DNA of 31,807 bases from CAZCQG01 sp964500775. Its GTDB lineage: Bacteria > Campylobacterota > Campylobacteria > Campylobacterales > CAZCQG01. The notes under the pieces are model-generated. The model saw only the letters and a program-made list of their open reading frames with translations. It was not told the DNA's origin and searched no databases. This document shows positions 30,301 to 31,807 of this stretch, piece after piece (position 1 is the stretch's first letter; each line of letters begins with the position of its first letter). The stretch is taken from NCBI GenBank assembly GCA_964500775.1, contig CAZCQG010000025.1:1-31807 (forward strand), written 5' to 3'. The translations under genes were made by a program, and so were the position numbers.

Positions 30301-31807
30301 TTTTCTTTATTATAGATGACGTTCATAGTATCGTTTATCACTATACTGAGGGGGAGAAAATATTCACCTATCGTCTCCATTAGCGTATCGTATATCGATG
30401 CTTCTTTTTCTTTGGTCTTGGATTCAAAAGCGATGTGTTTTTTATTTTTTTGTGTCCTAATATTATAAAGCGTATCGGTTTTGCTAGCCGAGATATACGC
30501 CTTTCTATAAATTTTATGTTCTTTGGAAAGGGTGGTGAAGTATTCTTCGTAGTTTCCTATATTCTCCGAGCGTCCCAAAAAAAGAGTCCCGCCGCTTTTT
30601 AATGCATAAAGAAACGTGTGCATGACCCTTTGCTGTAAATTTTGATTGAAATATATGAGAAGGTTTCGACAGATAATCAAATCCAAATTGTTAAAAGGCG
30701 GATCGCGAGTTACGTCGTGTTCGGAAAAAATTACCATATCCCGAAGCTGTTTAATAACCTGATAATTATCCTCCTTTACTACGAAATAACGTTTAATAAG
30801 GATTTCATCCATTTCTAGAAGCGAGCTTGCAGGATAGATACCCTTTCTACCGGTTTGTATAGCATCTCCGTCAAGATCCGTGGCAAATATTTGAATAGAA
30901 CGTTTTTCGTGCGTTTCGGAGACTATCTCGGAGAGTATAATAGCAAGAGAGTAGGCCTCCTCTCCCGTAGCACAGCCCACAACCCAAAAACGGATGCTTC
31001 TTTGCTCTTCTTTGAGTTCTTGGATATGAGAGAGAATATGAGTTTTCAGTGCTTCAAAAGCTTGAGGGTCGCGATAAAATGCGGTTACTCCGATAAGTAG
31101 ATCCTTGAAAAGGAGCGCCGTTTCGTCTTTATTCTCCTTTATGTATTCCACGTACTTATCTATACTGTGTATATGTAGCGCTGCCATACGTCGTTGGATT
31201 CTGCGATTGACGGTAGTGAGTTTGTATTCCGAAAAATCGACATCTTGATTTTCTTTTAATTCGTGGAGTATAACGTCTAAATCACTTTGGGGGGCTTGTG
31301 CGGGTTGGAAGTCGATTCTCCCTTCTATATACTCTATCACGTCATTAATCTCACTCCCCATCTCTTCGGGAGAAACTACTATATCCACGGCATGGCTATG
31401 GATGCTCGCCAAGGGCATTCCGTTATATTTCGCACTATTCGGTTCTTGGGCGAGGGTTATTCCTCCGTTTGATTTTATAGCCTGCATTCCTAGCGTACCG
31501 TCAGAACCCGTACCGGAGAGTATAATGCCTATTGCGCGGCGCTCTTTTGCTTTTGCGAGTGAGCTAAAAAAAAGATCGATACTAGGTTTTGGCATAATCG
31601 CTTTTTCGTCGGGTTGGCGCAAGATTATATGCTCATCCTCGTTTACGAAGATATTTTTATTCGGCGGGCAAATAACTATCGTGTCGGGATGCAGCTTCAT
31701 CCCGTGCTTTGCCTCTAGTACCTTCAAACTAGAATGTTTTGTGAGTAGCTCGACCAAAAGACTTTTGTGCGAAGGACTCATATGTTGTGCTATGATGTAT
31801 ACAATAT
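27375..31807 (-). CDS. CheB-CheR-coiled coil-PAS-histidine kinase hybrid, 5' end beyond the window
   Basis: At least 1476 residues; the frame is open to the right edge. The ATG at 31781 is internal: the codons before it (IVYIIAQH) complete the CheB motif around its catalytic histidine. Numbering from that ATG: CheB methylesterase to about 155 (GTGSDGTLGMQAI, catalytic Asp); CheR methyltransferase at about 165-430 (VVGCATGEEAYS, CRNLLIYF); a coiled coil with seven heptads of the type EELQSTN; about four PAS domains; then HisKA with MGELIGMIAHQWRQPLNTI and HATPase with NAKDAIL, DNGGGI and GTGIGLYMTKTI. CheB and CheR modules in such proteins are often regulatory. It has no receiver domain in view, so its partner may be one of the separate receivers. 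Confidence 0.92.
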   Translation of the reverse strand, partial: IVYIIAQHMSPSHKSLLVELLTKHSSLKVLEAKHGMKLHPDTIVICPPNKNIFVNEDEHIILRQPDEKAIMPKPSIDLFFSSLAKAKERRAIGIILSGTGSDGTLGMQAIKSNGGITLAQEPNSAKYNGMPLASIHSHAVDIVVSPEEMGSEINDVIEYIEGRIDFQPAQAPQSDLDVILHELKENQDVDFSEYKLTTVNRRIQRRMAALHIHSIDKYVEYIKENKDETALLFKDLLIGVTAFYRDPQAFEALKTHILSHIQELKEEQRSIRFWVVGCATGEEAYSLAIILSEIVSETHEKRSIQIFATDLDGDAIQTGRKGIYPASSLLEMDEILIKRYFVVKEDNYQVIKQLRDMVIFSEHDVTRDPPFNNLDLIICRNLLIYFNQNLQQRVMHTFLYALKSGGTLFLGRSENIGNYEEYFTTLSKEHKIYRKAYISASKTDTLYNIRTQKNKKHIAFESKTKEKEASIYDTLMETIGEYFLPLSIVINDTMNVIYNKENNPYLMLPVGGANLNITKMIHPSLEMDLRTAIHGAMKLGEAQVTPYTKVLLMGKYEKIVRIYVLPMHIPKESSKLFVVSFQEEDEENFIAHLSPKEAEPGSEAKQLEFELKKVKVQLQAVIEELETSNEELQSTNEELQSANEELQSTNEELETTNEELQSTNEEIQVAYNELKTISEEREQQRKIAESASEALEEERALLKEVLDSSTSGIMAFKSIRDNTHNIIDFEWTLANKRSESILGRDAKELLGRKLLQEMPGNKEDGLFAIYTDVVQSRKTIEHEFYYRHEGLKHWFHQIIVPYKDGFVVTFTDITEGKRDRELLKLHEERLRLATKSGHVGTWDWDIKTNALSWGDMMYEIYEVSKETKINLYEQWRKTVHPEDLNETESKLHASILEKKHFDAEFRIVLPGKKIKYIRATAGIFESAHDKTLRMIGINIDVTQEKETQRELRRHRDFVDNLIETANAIVIGIDEQGIVRLFNSTAEAVWGYDKNEVLGQKLVGTLIPDNLPNQYDYLNTLSNNTDNRYGQLEGIIQNKGGGEDIVSWRVSICKTPDGSLLTLAFGIPITERVQIENELRDSERYIHSILDAQNNIVIVNNGERIIDANHTFFEQFPEWKSLSDFNKKHKCIGELFEKTDEIGFIYDGKEGKKWLDLLRNNQGKLYQVRIKRHKKESVYVLRFQSFTYENEIRNIVVMTDVSSMDEYRKKLEERIEAEIENRRQKEQILIQQSKLAAMGELIGMIAHQWRQPLNTISIYLEIISDKYNDMRPSSSDLDEFNETVAIADQQIRYMSDTINDFRNFFKSKQDETQFFITDAIHKSLELIRGLFKSNFIEVAITERKQECATIAVQNQFQQAILNILLNAKDAILSKRDKDPIAKNLKGMVEIAIDSDNQWVTITINDNGGGINSDDLSRIFEPYYTTKHPSVGTGIGLYMTKTIIERQMKGSIEVKNNSQGAVFTVKIPDARNELAVLS
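29793..29939 (-). repeat. Seven tandem 21-bp units encoding an EELxxxN coiled-coil heptad
   Basis: Seven consecutive 21-bp units inside the hybrid kinase encode EELETSN, EELQSTN, EELQSAN, EELQSTN, EELETTN, EELQSTN and EEIQVAY. One 30-bp stretch is exactly repeated 42 bp apart (29808-29837 and 29850-29879), which points to recent duplication or gene conversion of two-heptad blocks. Confidence 0.85.

Noticed and set aside
31479..31781. ATG at 31781 as the true start of the hybrid kinase
   Set aside because: The eight codons before it are open and complete the conserved CheB strand and histidine (IVYIIAQHMSP), so the gene continues beyond the right edge.
1..31807. Mobile element, prophage or genomic island
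   Set aside because: No transposase, integrase, terminal repeats, tRNA or abrupt change in coding composition was seen; all operons look chromosomal.

Overview
The window looks like chromosomal DNA of a free-living member of the Campylobacterota (Epsilonproteobacteria), perhaps a Sulfuricurvum- or Sulfurimonas-like sulfur oxidiser. The signs are moderate GC with AT-rich promoters of the TATAAT or extended -10 type, very tight gene packing, an MlaE-type permease with an N-terminal STAS-like region, and many mosaic sensory proteins. The genus is a guess. I see no rRNA, tRNA, CRISPR array, transposase or phage gene.

Region 1 (1-6724, all minus strand) is a molybdenum/oxyanion block. It reads modE, modA1, modA2, modB2, modD, a two-Mop (TOBE) protein, modB1, modC, then a Na+/Ca2+ antiporter that runs off the left edge. 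Most joints are 1-7 nt overlaps. Two binding proteins and two permeases appear to share one ATPase. ModE-box-like inverted repeats lie in the modE promoter and over the modA1 ribosome binding site.

Region 2 (6725-17045) is the most interesting part. A minus-strand operon encodes a SiaB-like kinase, a SiaC-like phosphoprotein, an HD-GYP protein with a coiled-coil N-terminus, and a YgiQ-type radical SAM protein. Divergent from it is a 1572-residue membrane phosphatase with four tandem periplasmic solute-binding domains, one TM helix, two PAS domains and a SpoIIE/PP2C domain. Together these look like a Sia-type threonine-phosphorylation partner switch, but with a c-di-GMP phosphodiesterase as the neighbouring output instead of the cyclase SiaD. 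The phosphatase ends directly against a 474-residue coiled-coil protein that is coupled to a periplasmic cyclophilin. This protein shares a short K-I-[LI]-x-x-S-D-K-x-Q motif with the HD-GYP coiled coil.

Region 3 (17150-24260) holds a GAF-HD-GYP phosphodiesterase, two receiver proteins, an Mla-type lipid transport operon (mlaE, mlaF, mlaD and an auxiliary lipoprotein; its permease frame lacks a normal start codon), a stand-alone GAF protein with a terminator, and a radical SAM/SPASM protein.

Region 4 (24265-31807) holds a PilJ-like membrane protein coupled to a REC-PAS-degenerate GGDEF-EAL protein, an AT-rich gap of about 440 bp, and a very large CheB-CheR-coiled coil-PAS-histidine kinase hybrid that runs off the right edge and has a clear terminator. 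Three proteins look like c-di-GMP phosphodiesterases (two HD-GYP, one EAL) and none carries an intact GGDEF site, so the window is biased towards c-di-GMP breakdown and stimulus sensing.
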